NCBI GenBank assembly: GCA_003561665.1
Contig: PWVY01000087.1
Span: 1-8,306 of the forward strand
From: Thermoplasmata archaeon
Lineage (GTDB): Archaea; Thermoplasmatota; SW-10-69-26
DNA: 8,306 nucleotides
Direction of reading: 5' to 3'
Part shown: piece by piece, positions 1-6,529 of the stretch
Position numbering within the stretch: the first letter of the stretch is position 1
Layout of the letters: each line of letters opens with the position of its first letter
Made by a program: the position numbers and the translations under genes
The notes under the pieces: model-generated
Told to the model about the DNA's origin: nothing
Database searches by the model: none
Seen by the model: only the letters and a program-made list of their open reading frames with translations

Positions 1-2159
1 CCCACCATCATCACGCGCGAGCCTCCAGCTTGGATTTGATCGATCGCGTCGGCTTTGTCCTCCGGAAGCACTTCGGCTCGAACATGCTCCAACGGGATGC
101 CCACATCCTTGGCGACAGCGTGCGCGGTGCGCTCGTTGTCCCCGGTCAGCATCATCACGCTTAATCCTCGCTCGTGGAGCGCGCGCACGGTCTCCCTTGC
201 TTCGGGACGGACCTGATCCGCGGCGGCAACGATGCCCGCGATCTCACCATCCACGGCCACGAGCATGGCCGTGCGGCCCTTGCGTTCCTGATCCCGCATC
301 GCGTCCTCGATCGGTCCCGTTTGGATGCCTGCATCGTTGAGGTGCTTCCTGTTGCCCACGCGAACCTCACGCTCGCCGACGTGGGCGATGACGCCGTGCC
401 CGGGCACGTTCTCGAACCCGTCCGGGTCCTCCACGGTGACGCCTTTGGCCTTCGCGGCGTCCACGATGGCACGCGCCAGGGGGTGCTCGCTGGAGGATTC
501 AGCGCTCGCTGCGTACCCCAAAACCTCGTCCTCGCTGAGCGAGCCGTGCGGGATCACGTCCGTGACGCTCATTTGTCCAAGCGTGAGCGTGCCGGTCTTG
601 TCGAAGACGACCGTGTCGACGCCTTTGACCTGCTCCATGATGTCTGCGCCCTTGTAGAGAACCCCGTTGCGGGCTCTTAGCGTGGACCCGACCATCGTGG
701 CCATGGGCGTGGCCAACCCCAACGCGCACGGGCATGCGATCAACAAGGACGCTGCGAGCACGATCATGGAGAACTCCAGCACCGGGATGCCGGCGAGCAC
801 GGGACCGCCCCCGACCGGTTCCCAAAGCGGCAAGCTGGAGACGAACCCGTACAGGGCATCCGGGAACAAGTACCACAAGGAGGCCCACAGGAGAGCGTTC
901 ACGATGACGATGGGAACGAACACGGAGCTGACCTTGTCCACAAGGCGCTGGATGGCCGGTTGGCGCGCTTGAGCCTCCTTGACCCGTTGCACGATCTTCT
1001 GGATGGCCGTATCCTCCCCCACGCGCGTTGCTTCGACGAAGAGGACCCCGTTCTCGTTGATGGTGGAACCCACCACCTCGTCACCGGGCTGTTTGTCCAC
1101 GGGCACGCTCTCGCCCGTGACCATGCTCTCATCCACGGCGCTTTGCCCCTCCACCACGAGGCCATCCGTAGGCACGCGCTCCCCAGGGCGCACCTTCAAC
1201 CGGTCCCCCACCTGGATTTCGGAGCGGTCCACGACGATCTCTTCACCGTCTCGGATGAGGGTCGCCTCGTCGGCCTGCATCTCCAAGAGCTTGCGAAGCG
1301 CGCCGCTTGCACGCGCCTTGGATCGTGCCTCAAGGTAGTTGCCAAGCGTGATGGCCCACAAGATCACAGCCACTGCTTCAAAGTACAACCCGCCTTCTAG
1401 CACGGCGAGCACGACGGCCGTGCTGTAGACGTACCCCGCGCTCGTGCCCAGCGCGACGAGCGTGTCCATGTTCGCTCGGCCCGTGCTGACAAGCGCTTTC
1501 CAAGCACCCTGGATGAACGGCCATCCAAGCGTGGCCATCAACGCGGTGGCGAGCACCAGCTCGATCCAACCCGGCGAGATGCCAAGGATGGTCTCAGGGA
1601 GGATCGGGACCACCATGTCCAGCATGACGACGAGGAAGGGCGCGGTGAGGATGCCACCCCCCACGACCAGGCGCTTTTGGCGAGCCAGCTCCTGCTCGAC
1701 CGCCTCCTCGCGCGTGCTCGTAAGATCGCCCCCCTCGTCGTCCCGCACGGGCTCGTAGCCTGCCTTCTCGATGGCCGCGTAGAGGGCCTCCGTGTCCACG
1801 AGGCCTTCGACGAGGGTCACGTGCGCATCGTCGGTGGCGAAGTTCACCTTCGCGCGGACCACGCCGGGCACGCTTTGGAGGGCTTCGTCGACGGTGCTGG
1901 CGCACGTTGCACACGTCATCCCCATCACGGTGAGGTCCAGCCCTCGCGTGGGAACGCTGTACCCGGCAGCCTCGATGGCTTCCACGATGGTGGCGGTGTC
2001 AGCTTCGGTTGCGTCAAGGTGGAGGCTGACGGTGTCCGTGGCGAAGTTCGCATCCGGGCCTTCCACGCCGGGCACGTTCTCGAGCGCGTCCTCGATGGCG
2101 CTGGCGCAGGTCGCGCAGCGCATGCCGTCGACGTGGATGCGGGTTTGGCGTGACGTCAT
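1..2159 (-). CDS. copA: Copper-exporting P1B-type ATPase CopA, C-terminus cut by window edge
   Basis: ATP-driven export of Cu(I) (possibly Ag(I)) across the cytoplasmic membrane. The frame is open for 719 codons without interruption. In order: two heavy-metal-associated domains with CATC motifs (Cys15/Cys18 and Cys83/Cys86); hydrophobic helices near 164-186, 198-216 and 230-275 (the second stretch holds NMDTLVALG); actuator motif TGES at 348-351; helices near 414-435 and 463-485, the latter carrying the ion-binding CPC at 476-478; phosphorylated Asp520 in DKTGT; the P1B-specific SEHP at 557-560; TGDN at 672-675. The frame leaves the window just before the GDGxNDxP hinge, so the last P-domain part and two helices (roughly 80-100 residues) are missing. 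CPC with two CxxC domains is the copper-specific P1B-1 pattern. It lies 76 bp downstream of copZ on the same strand, so cotranscription is likely. The start is chosen because the first metal-binding domain begins directly after it and a GGTGA lies 9 nt upstream. Confidence 0.95.
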   Translation of the reverse strand, partial: MTSRQTRIHVDGMRCATCASAIEDALENVPGVEGPDANFATDTVSLHLDATEADTATIVEAIEAAGYSVPTRGLDLTVMGMTCATCASTVDEALQSVPGVVRAKVNFATDDAHVTLVEGLVDTEALYAAIEKAGYEPVRDDEGGDLTSTREEAVEQELARQKRLVVGGGILTAPFLVVMLDMVVPILPETILGISPGWIELVLATALMATLGWPFIQGAWKALVSTGRANMDTLVALGTSAGYVYSTAVVLAVLEGGLYFEAVAVILWAITLGNYLEARSKARASGALRKLLEMQADEATLIRDGEEIVVDRSEIQVGDRLKVRPGERVPTDGLVVEGQSAVDESMVTGESVPVDKQPGDEVVGSTINENGVLFVEATRVGEDTAIQKIVQRVKEAQARQPAIQRLVDKVSSVFVPIVIVNALLWASLWYLFPDALYGFVSSLPLWEPVGGGPVLAGIPVLEFSMIVLAASLLIACPCALGLATPMATMVGSTLRARNGVLYKGADIMEQVKGVDTVVFDKTGTLTLGQMSVTDVIPHGSLSEDEVLGYAASAESSSEHPLARAIVDAAKAKGVTVEDPDGFENVPGHGVIAHVGEREVRVGNRKHLNDAGIQTGPIEDAMRDQERKGRTAMLVAVDGEIAGIVAAADQVRPEARETVRALHERGLSVMMLTGDNERTAHAVAKDVGIPLEHVRAEVLPEDKADAIDQIQAGGSRVMMV

Positions 2160-2168
2160 CGTCTGGGT

Positions 2169-2173
2169 TCACC
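2169..2173 (-). promoter_or_regulatory. Shine-Dalgarno of copA
   Basis: GGTGA on the minus strand with a 9-nt spacer to the copA ATG. It supports the start at 2159 and internal translation initiation within a copZ-copA transcript. The rest of the 76-bp gap holds an imperfect palindrome around ACGCGT (about 2204-2216). I cannot assign a function to that palindrome. Confidence 0.45.
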
Positions 2174-2235
2174 ATCCGTTCCCTTCGTTCAATGCGCTTT
2201 CCCTTAACGCGTGTAAAGGAGAACGGTGTGGGGCA

Positions 2236-2457
2236 TCAGGAGTCTTCGATGCCTTCGAACGCGAACCCAAGATCTTCGATGGCTTGTTGGATTGCTTCGA
2301 TGTCTTCTTGGCCCGTGACGAAGCGGACCTTGGCGGTGCCTGCCTCGTGATCGGCGTCGACGGATCGTACTCCGTCCAGGGTGCTTAGACGTTTCTCGAC
2401 GCGTTGCTCGCAGCCCTCGCAGTGCATCCCTTCGATGGTCGCCATCGCTTCCGCCAT
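2236..2457 (-). CDS. copZ: CopZ-like copper chaperone (single heavy-metal-associated domain)
   Basis: A 73-residue protein made of one ferredoxin-like HMA domain. The metal site GMHCEGC has Cys13 and Cys16 as Cu(I) ligands. It is followed by the usual VEKRLSTLDGV helix and a C-terminal DLGF segment near residues 63-66. Members of this family carry Cu(I) in the cytoplasm and hand it to the N-terminal domains of CopA, whose gene follows 76 bp downstream. Two starts are possible, Met1 and Met5. I keep Met1 because the promoter-like CCCTTATCCC sits 32 nt before it, the same distance as in two other genes here. His next to the first Cys (MHCxxC) is a common variant. A different soluble metal ion (Ag, Zn) cannot be excluded, but linkage to a CPC-type ATPase favours copper. 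Confidence 0.9.
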   Translation of the reverse strand: MAEAMATIEGMHCEGCEQRVEKRLSTLDGVRSVDADHEAGTAKVRFVTGQEDIEAIQQAIEDLGFAFEGIEDS

Positions 2458-2479
2458 GATCCCTTAAGAGGCCCTGTTC

Positions 2480-2489
2480 GGGATAAGGG
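2480..2489 (-). promoter_or_regulatory. Putative core promoter of copZ-copA (CCCTTATCCC)
   Basis: On the minus strand CCCTTATCCC covers -32 to -23 relative to the copZ ATG. This matches in sequence and spacing the elements before the genes at 5139 and 8084. The position suits an archaeal TATA/BRE-type element of a leaderless transcript (inference). A TGTTCGGG direct repeat (2475-2482 and 2514-2521) lies next to it in the divergent intergenic region and could be an operator, but it is short. Confidence 0.5.
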
Positions 2490-2566
2490 TTCACACGAGG
2501 CCTGTGGGGGATATGTTCGGGGACCGCTTCAACAACCAACGACTCCTGCTTTTCGTGCGTGGTACA

Positions 2567-3010
2567 ATGACCGAACCTTCTCCCGAGACCGTTGAATTGA
2601 CGATAGCAGCCCGCGACGCGATGCGAGCAGACCAGATGGAAGAGATCCTCCACGCTGCAGGCGCGCGGGAGGTCATAGGCAAGGCCACGGAGGTGCTCCG
2701 TGAAACGTCCGCGGCGCAAGTCGCATCCCGCATGACTGCTGGGGCCCAACCCCCAGAAAGGACGCAAGCGGAACCGAAGCTGTTCGATGCAGCCCGGGAA
2801 GCGTTCGATGCCGAAGCCTTCCAAGCATCCCAGGGCGCACCTCCCGATCTTGACCCCGAAGAGGCTAGCGACCATGTCGCGCACCAGTTGGCCATGAACG
2901 CCCAGGAAGCTGCCGACTTCGCGCGAGCCGAAGGCCGCCCCGTGTGCCACAACTGCGTGGCCGTCGGAGCCACGCGTGCGCAGCCCGGAACGGTCGACGT
3001 TCAACCCTGA
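2567..3010 (+). CDS. Uncharacterised acidic helical protein with C-terminal CxxC
   Basis: I do not recognise this protein. The 147-residue product is rich in Ala, Glu and Asp, predicted mostly helical from composition, with no signal peptide or membrane segment. It has a Pro/Gln-rich linker near residues 60-70 and, close to the C-terminus, one VCHNC (a single CxxC with an intervening His) that could bind a metal or act as a redox pair. The frame extends upstream to a GTG at 2504, but that N-terminal stretch reads like untranslated sequence, so I prefer the ATG at 2567. It is divergent from copZ (109-bp shared gap) and converges with the membrane protein gene at 3029-3478. A role in metal handling is only suggested by position and the CxxC. 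A long frame on the opposite strand is less protein-like (Ser/Trp/Arg-rich). Confidence 0.6.
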   Translation: MTEPSPETVELTIAARDAMRADQMEEILHAAGAREVIGKATEVLRETSAAQVASRMTAGAQPPERTQAEPKLFDAAREAFDAEAFQASQGAPPDLDPEEASDHVAHQLAMNAQEAADFARAEGRPVCHNCVAVGATRAQPGTVDVQP

Positions 3011-3028
3011 CGCGCTCGTTTCCAAGGA

Positions 3029-3478
3029 TCAGGCGGCAGGCCGAGCCTCACGCGGTTGAACCCTCAGGAGGGCGTACACGAGCGTAGCGCCTGCTAGGAT
3101 GAGGGTCCCGTGGAAGGCGTACTCGATCGCGATGAGCCCCCAGATGTTGTGGCCGTTGGCGATGTGAAGGCTGTCGTGGATCACCCAGTTCAGCAGGACC
3201 CACGCGATGCTAAGATGCGCGCCGGTGGTCAGCCCTTTGGAGAGGCCCAGCTTCTCGACGAGCGGGCGCCCGAACGCCAGGAAGGCCACGCCGGCACCGA
3301 AGGCGAGAGCAGCGATGGCACCGTACACCATCAGGAGAGGCTCCTGCATCCCGACCACGGCTGGGATATCGCTGGAAGGAGGCCAGATCAAGGCCCCAAG
3401 CGGTGCGTGAGGTTGGATGAGGAACCCGAAGATCGCGAAGGCGATCCCCACCACCAAGGCCTTGGTACGTTTTATCAT
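3029..3478 (-). CDS. Uncharacterised four-helix membrane protein with membrane histidines
   Basis: The family is not recognised. The 149-residue product begins with a positively charged MIKRTK and shows hydrophobic segments near 7-22, 48-69, 86-104 and 114-138, separated by short loops; the tail is basic and Pro/Ala-rich. Striking are His88, His101, His105, His110 and His123 in or beside the last two helices, with Asp102 and Glu119 (core WVIHDSLH, then NGHNIWG). Clustered intramembrane histidines can bind metal or haem, but no known signature such as a cytochrome or CtrA/SCO-like motif is evident. The stop codon lies 18 bp from that of the CxxC protein gene (convergent). Its upstream neighbour on this strand is the ridA remnant, so it probably has its own promoter, which I cannot locate. 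No clear ribosome binding site precedes the ATG, consistent with a leaderless message. Confidence 0.8.
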   Translation of the reverse strand: MIKRTKALVVGIAFAIFGFLIQPHAPLGALIWPPSSDIPAVVGMQEPLLMVYGAIAALAFGAGVAFLAFGRPLVEKLGLSKGLTTGAHLSIAWVLLNWVIHDSLHIANGHNIWGLIAIEYAFHGTLILAGATLVYALLRVQPREARPAA

Positions 3479-3594
3479 GGGTATGGGTTGGGTCGCCTGA
3501 GTACTTCTACCTTCCTAGTGGCCCGACGCCGAAGATAGAGAGAACTTCAGACTACGGCTCGTATGAGCGAAGGAAGACCCGCGCCTAACGCAGG

Positions 3595-3767
3595 TTCCAC
3601 TTCGAAGATCGCCCCGATCTCCACGGGCGTATCCCAGGGGCAACCGGTTGCACCCCACCGCGAACCTTGAATGCCGACCAGCATCCCCCGAAAACATCCC
3701 CGAACAACTCACTGGCACCGTTCACCACCGCCGGTTGCCTCGTGAAATCATCCGCTGATGCCACGAA
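3595..3767 (-). pseudogene. Decayed fragment of ridA (3' end)
   Basis: This stretch is a second copy of the 3' end of the intact ridA at 4546-5013. Positions 3602-3767 align to 4556-4719 with about 14 substitutions and two single-base insertions, about 91% identity. A weaker match reaches 3595. It corresponds to the last ~57 residues of RidA, including the GRHSRFAVGCN segment. The two insertions (after GTATCC and in the run of C at about 3684-3688) break the frame, the N-terminal two thirds are absent, and the stop codon position has changed. It is therefore a non-functional remnant. It ends only 3 bp before the vapC stop codon. The rest of the 292-bp stretch without an intact gene (3479-3770) shows no further recognisable feature. 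Confidence 0.9.
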
Positions 3768-3770
3768 GGG

Positions 3771-4196
3771 TCAACGCGTGGAGCGTACACGTCGAACCTC
3801 CACGCCGACCTGATCGCCCGCATCGAACTCGCCATCGCTACCGGTGAGGACCGGACAGTCGAGGGTTTGGGCGGTTGCAAGGGCGAAGGCATCCCCGAGA
3901 CTCATTCGGTGGTCCGCCTTGATCGCGGCGGCTGGCTTCCACGTATCAGCGGACGAGACGAGTTCAAGACAGGCCTCGTGAACGAGCCAGTCAAGGTGGT
4001 CGTCCGCGGCATCCACGCCTACATGGCGCTTAAGGACGTACCAGATCTCGGCGGCATTCACGTCGTTTAGATATCCCACCGATTCTCCGCCGATGATCTG
4101 ATGGAGCGCCTCGTTTGCCATCTCTGCACCCGGCTCATCTGCGAAGTATGCGACGATGGCTTCCGCGTCGAACACAAGGCGTCCCGTTTCTGTCAT
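3771..4196 (-). CDS. vapC: VapC-type PIN-domain ribonuclease toxin
   Basis: A 141-residue PIN-domain protein. The conserved acidic residues of the Mg2+-dependent nuclease site are visible: Asp10 in VFDAEAIVAYF, Glu50 in NAAEIWYVL, Asp102 in SLGDAFALATA and Asp121 in TGSDGEF. Known VapC toxins cut tRNA or rRNA and are held inactive by the cognate antitoxin; the substrate here cannot be read from sequence. The start codon overlaps the vapB stop by 4 nt (ATGA), the usual translational coupling of such pairs, with antitoxin first. Length is typical of the family and all acidic positions are kept, so it is probably active. The gene stops 3 bp before the truncated ridA copy, which places it exactly within a ridA-flanked insertion. 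Confidence 0.9.
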   Translation of the reverse strand: MTETGRLVFDAEAIVAYFADEPGAEMANEALHQIIGGESVGYLNDVNAAEIWYVLKRHVGVDAADDHLDWLVHEACLELVSSADTWKPAAAIKADHRMSLGDAFALATAQTLDCPVLTGSDGEFDAGDQVGVEVRRVRSTR

Positions 4197-4465
4197 CGGG
4201 CGCCTTCCTCTTCTTCGAGTTCACGCCGTCTCTCGCGGCGAAGCTCATCCACCAAACTCACCCCTTCGGGAAGGTCGTCTTTTAGAGAGCCTCGCATCTC
4301 ATCCGGGCTGCGAATAGGCTTGACGACGAGTTTACCATCCTCCTCTGTGAACCGAACGCGTCCTGGGGTAGAGATCCCGAACTGACGACGCAGATGGGCA
4401 GGGATGGTCGCCTGCCCTTTTGAGGTCACACGGACGAACCCCTCGTCATCGCTGTCAGCCACCAT
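4193..4465 (-). CDS. vapB: AbrB/MazE-family antitoxin VapB
   Basis: A 90-residue antitoxin. Residues about 10-55 form the swapped-hairpin AbrB DNA-binding domain, recognisable by RVTSKGQATIPAHLRRQFGI followed by GRVRF and KLVVKP. The C-terminal half (SLVDELRRERRRE and a Glu-rich tail) is the expected toxin-wrapping segment. It would neutralise the PIN nuclease encoded immediately downstream (4-nt overlap) and repress their common promoter. A comparatively AT-rich leader precedes it, unlike the GC-rich neighbourhood. Confidence 0.9.
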   Translation of the reverse strand: MVADSDDEGFVRVTSKGQATIPAHLRRQFGISTPGRVRFTEEDGKLVVKPIRSPDEMRGSLKDDLPEGVSLVDELRRERRRELEEEEGAR

Positions 4466-4488
4466 ACCCTATGTATTACTCGATTAGA

Positions 4489-4497
4489 CTTATTACT
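4489..4497 (-). promoter_or_regulatory. Putative TATA box of vapBC
   Basis: On the minus strand AGTAATAAG lies about 24-32 nt before the vapB ATG, within the most AT-rich stretch of the window (about 4466-4550), and is preceded by AAAA as a possible BRE. Spacing fits a leaderless archaeal promoter (inference). It differs from the CCCTTWTCCC element of the other genes, in line with separate ancestry of the toxin-antitoxin module. No ribosome binding site is seen before the vapB start. Confidence 0.45.
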
Positions 4498-4545
4498 TTT
4501 GGTCAGAGGTATACCTTAGTGAGGGAGTATGCAGCCTCGCAGATA

Positions 4546-5013
4546 TCATTCGATCTCGATGATCGCCCCGATCTCCACGGGCGTATCCAAGGGCAAACGG
4601 TTGCACCCCACCGCGAACCGAGAATGACGCCCCGCATCCCCGAACACGTCCCCGAACAACTCACTAGCCCCGTTCACGACCGCCGGTTGCCTCGTGAAAT
4701 CATCCGCTGACGCCACGAACCCCTCCACGCGAACCACGCGCTTGACGCGAGAAAGATCCCCGACGGCATCCTTCACCGCGGCCAAGATGTTCACACCGCA
4801 CCGGAAGGCTGCCTCCTCCGCCAATTTCACGCTCACATCCTCCCCCACACGACCCGTGGCCACGAGCTCACCATCCTCGTCCAGTGGCAACTGACCGCTC
4901 ACGTACACCATGCCCTCGCTCGTCTCAACCGCCGGCACGTAATCCGCCACCGGGTCCGCAACGTCCGGAAGCTCGATGCCCAACTCGGCAAGGCGCGCTT
5001 CAACATCCACCAT
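4546..5013 (-). CDS. RidA/YjgF-family protein (enamine/imine deaminase type)
   Basis: A 155-residue member of the RidA (YjgF/YER057c/UK114) family, of the slightly longer subgroup that starts with a ...RLAELGIELP segment. Visible family features are YVSGQLPL near residue 37, the VKRVVRVEGFVAS strand, QPAVVNGASELF, and the C-terminal GRHSRFAVGCNRLPL followed by VEIGAIIEIE. Arg132 aligns with the conserved substrate-carboxylate arginine of RidA enzymes. Such proteins form trimers and hydrolyse reactive enamine/imine intermediates released by PLP enzymes; the exact substrate in this subgroup is uncertain. Upstream in-frame starts at 5043 and 5031 exist, but family length favours 5013. The gene is divergent from the oxidoreductase gene (125-bp gap). 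Its 3' third is duplicated to the left of vapBC. Confidence 0.9.
   Translation of the reverse strand: MVDVEARLAELGIELPDVADPVADYVPAVETSEGMVYVSGQLPLDEDGELVATGRVGEDVSVKLAEEAAFRCGVNILAAVKDAVGDLSRVKRVVRVEGFVASADDFTRQPAVVNGASELFGDVFGDAGRHSRFAVGCNRLPLDTPVEIGAIIEIE
4556..4719. repeat. Right copy of the direct repeat flanking vapBC (inside intact ridA)
   Basis: This is the intact partner of the decayed repeat at 3602-3767, in the same orientation, about 91% identical. Together they bracket vapC-vapB and its promoter (3771-4545). The repeat unit is coding sequence for the C-terminal third of RidA. Recombination between the copies would remove the toxin-antitoxin genes and leave a single ridA 3' end. 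Confidence 0.9.
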
Positions 5014-5106
5014 GACAGCCAGAACCACCATCCGCCATTTCACGGTTGCCCCTCTTCAGAGCGGCCCCCGCCTCTTCACAACCAATCCTGGAAGGTTCCA
5101 AGGCAT

Positions 5107-5117
5107 CCCTTTTCCCT
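5107..5117 (+). promoter_or_regulatory. Putative core promoter of the oxidoreductase-transporter operon (CCCTTTTCCCT)
   Basis: The element begins 32 nt before the ATG at 5139 and is almost identical in sequence and position to those before the genes at 2457 and 8084. It supports 5139 as the true start: the frame extends upstream to 5046, but that start would put the element inside the gene. Confidence 0.5.
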
Positions 5118-5138
5118 CCCCAACGCATAGCATGCACC

Positions 5139-6512
5139 ATGGCGGACGAGACGTTCGACGTGCTCATCATCGGCGGAGGATCAGGCCTCACCGCGGCATA
5201 CCATGCAGAAGCCGACGGCCTTGACGTGGCCGTCGTCGAACCCGGCCCCCTGGGTGGAACCTGCGTGAACCGTGGATGCATCCCCACCAAGACCCTCATC
5301 GAATCCGCGAAAACGATGAGAACGATCCAGAACGCGGAAGCCTTCAACATTCACGGCGCCACGAAGGACACGACCGTCGACTTCCCCGGCATCATGCAAC
5401 GGATGCGCTCCATGCGCAAGAACAACGTCGCCCACAGCGACGAATGGATCCAAGACAGCGACGCCGTCACGCTCTACCGCGATTACGCCCGCTTCACAGG
5501 CGAACGCACCGTCGAACTGGAAGATGCAGGCACCACGATCAGCGCCGAAACCGTGTTCATCACGACAGGCGCCCGCCCGCTTATCCCCCCCATCGATGGC
5601 CTCGACGAAGTCCCCTACCTCACCAACAGGACCATCATCAACGACCTCAACGCGCAACCCACCGAGCTCGTCATCATCGGCGGCGGATACATCGGCCTCG
5701 AATTCGCCCACTTCTTCGCCTCCCTCGGCACGGAGGTAACCATCTTCGAAGGCAACCCCACCGTCGCTACGCCCGAAGACGACGACATCCGCCAAGCCCT
5801 CACAGAGAAGATCCAAAACTACGCGACCGTCCACCTAGACACGTTCGCATCCCGCGTTGAACAAACAAGCAAAGGCATCCGCGTCGAGGGAGGCGACGAC
5901 GGGACCGTCGAAGCCACGGCCGGCAAGCTACTCGTCGCAGCCGGCCGCCGCCCCAACACAGAGGATATGGGCCTTGAAACGGCCGGCATCGAGACCACGG
6001 AACGAGGTTTCATCAAAGCGGACGACACGTTCCAGACCACGGTCGAGGGTGTTTACGCGTACGGTGACGTCATCGGGCGCGGCATGTTCAAACACGCCAG
6101 CAGCTTCGAAGGCGAGATCGCGTACAAGAACAGCCAAGGCGCGAACGAAACGCTTGACTACGATAAGAACCCCCACGCGGTGTTCACCCACCCACCTGTT
6201 GCAGGCGTTGGCCTCACCGAGCGTGACGCACGAGAAACCGGTCGGTCCATCCGCGTGGAAACCAGCGGTTACGAACATGTGGCGAAGGGCTCCATCGTGC
6301 AAGCCAAGGACGCATTCGCGAAGGCCATCATCGACGAGGACACGCGCGAGATCCTCGGCTTCCACGTCATAGGCCCTCAAGCCCCGGCCCTGGTGCACGA
6401 GGTCGTCGTCGCGATGACGGCTGGGGATGGGACCGTGGAGAACATCACGGACGCCATTCATGTGCACCCGACGCTTAGCGAACTGGTTCACACCTTGTTC
6501 AACCGGTTCTGA
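5139..6512 (+). CDS. Class I pyridine nucleotide-disulfide oxidoreductase (dihydrolipoamide dehydrogenase/mercuric reductase-like)
   Basis: A 457-residue cytoplasmic FAD enzyme. The N-terminal FAD motif is IIGGGSGLTAA (residues 10-20; Leu17 replaces the last Gly of GxGxxG), with Glu34 closing the fold. The redox-active disulfide is Cys42/Cys47 in GGTCVNRGCIPTK. The NAD domain carries GGGYIGLEF at 181-189 and acidic Glu204 after the second strand, which suggests NADH rather than NADPH. The second FAD motif YAYGD ends at Asp310. The C-terminal dimerisation domain ends with HPTLSE, whose His443 and Glu448 form the catalytic dyad of the partner subunit. All catalytic residues are present, so a disulfide substrate is likely. 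Dihydrolipoamide is one option, but no 2-oxoacid dehydrogenase or mercury-resistance genes are nearby and there is no N-terminal HMA domain. It heads an operon with the transporter that follows after 17 bp. Confidence 0.92.
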   Translation: MADETFDVLIIGGGSGLTAAYHAEADGLDVAVVEPGPLGGTCVNRGCIPTKTLIESAKTMRTIQNAEAFNIHGATKDTTVDFPGIMQRMRSMRKNNVAHSDEWIQDSDAVTLYRDYARFTGERTVELEDAGTTISAETVFITTGARPLIPPIDGLDEVPYLTNRTIINDLNAQPTELVIIGGGYIGLEFAHFFASLGTEVTIFEGNPTVATPEDDDIRQALTEKIQNYATVHLDTFASRVEQTSKGIRVEGGDDGTVEATAGKLLVAAGRRPNTEDMGLETAGIETTERGFIKADDTFQTTVEGVYAYGDVIGRGMFKHASSFEGEIAYKNSQGANETLDYDKNPHAVFTHPPVAGVGLTERDARETGRSIRVETSGYEHVAKGSIVQAKDAFAKAIIDEDTREILGFHVIGPQAPALVHEVVVAMTAGDGTVENITDAIHVHPTLSELVHTLFNRF

Positions 6513-6517
6513 GGAGT

Positions 6518-6522
6518 GGAGG
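6518..6522 (+). promoter_or_regulatory. Shine-Dalgarno deciding the GTG start of the transporter
   Basis: GGAGG lies 7 nt before the GTG at 6530, within the 17-bp gap after the oxidoreductase stop codon. It is the clearest ribosome binding site in the window. The second gene of the operon therefore uses Shine-Dalgarno initiation, while the first gene has none and looks leaderless. Confidence 0.75.
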
Positions 6523-6529
6523 CCTAAGT

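Noticed and set aside
174..1400. Several plus-strand open frames of 100-170 codons
   Set aside because: All are antisense to copA, whose motifs are complete throughout this stretch.
2204..3025. 273-codon open frame on the minus strand
   Set aside because: It runs through copZ in another frame and antisense to the CxxC protein. The product is Arg/Gly/His-rich without motifs, while copZ is unambiguous.
3556..3568. Small hairpin GCTC-GTAT-GAGC
   Set aside because: A 4-bp stem is expected by chance and has no context that would give it a role.
3515..3718. 67-codon minus-strand open frame as a small gene
   Set aside because: It is the frameshifted ridA remnant. The similarity to the intact gene and the two single-base insertions mark it as a pseudogene.
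5014..5043. Longer ridA starting at 5043 or 5031
   Set aside because: The extra residues are not part of the family fold and the family normally begins near 5013. No ribosome binding site clearly favours the longer forms.
5046..5138. N-terminal extension of the oxidoreductase to an upstream ATG at 5046
   Set aside because: The FAD-binding strand begins right after Met at 5139, the extension resembles no targeting signal, and the promoter-like element at 5107 would fall inside the gene.
5181..5834. 217-codon minus-strand frame
   Set aside because: Antisense to the oxidoreductase. The acidic composition is a reflection of GTC/ATC/TTC codons on the real strand.
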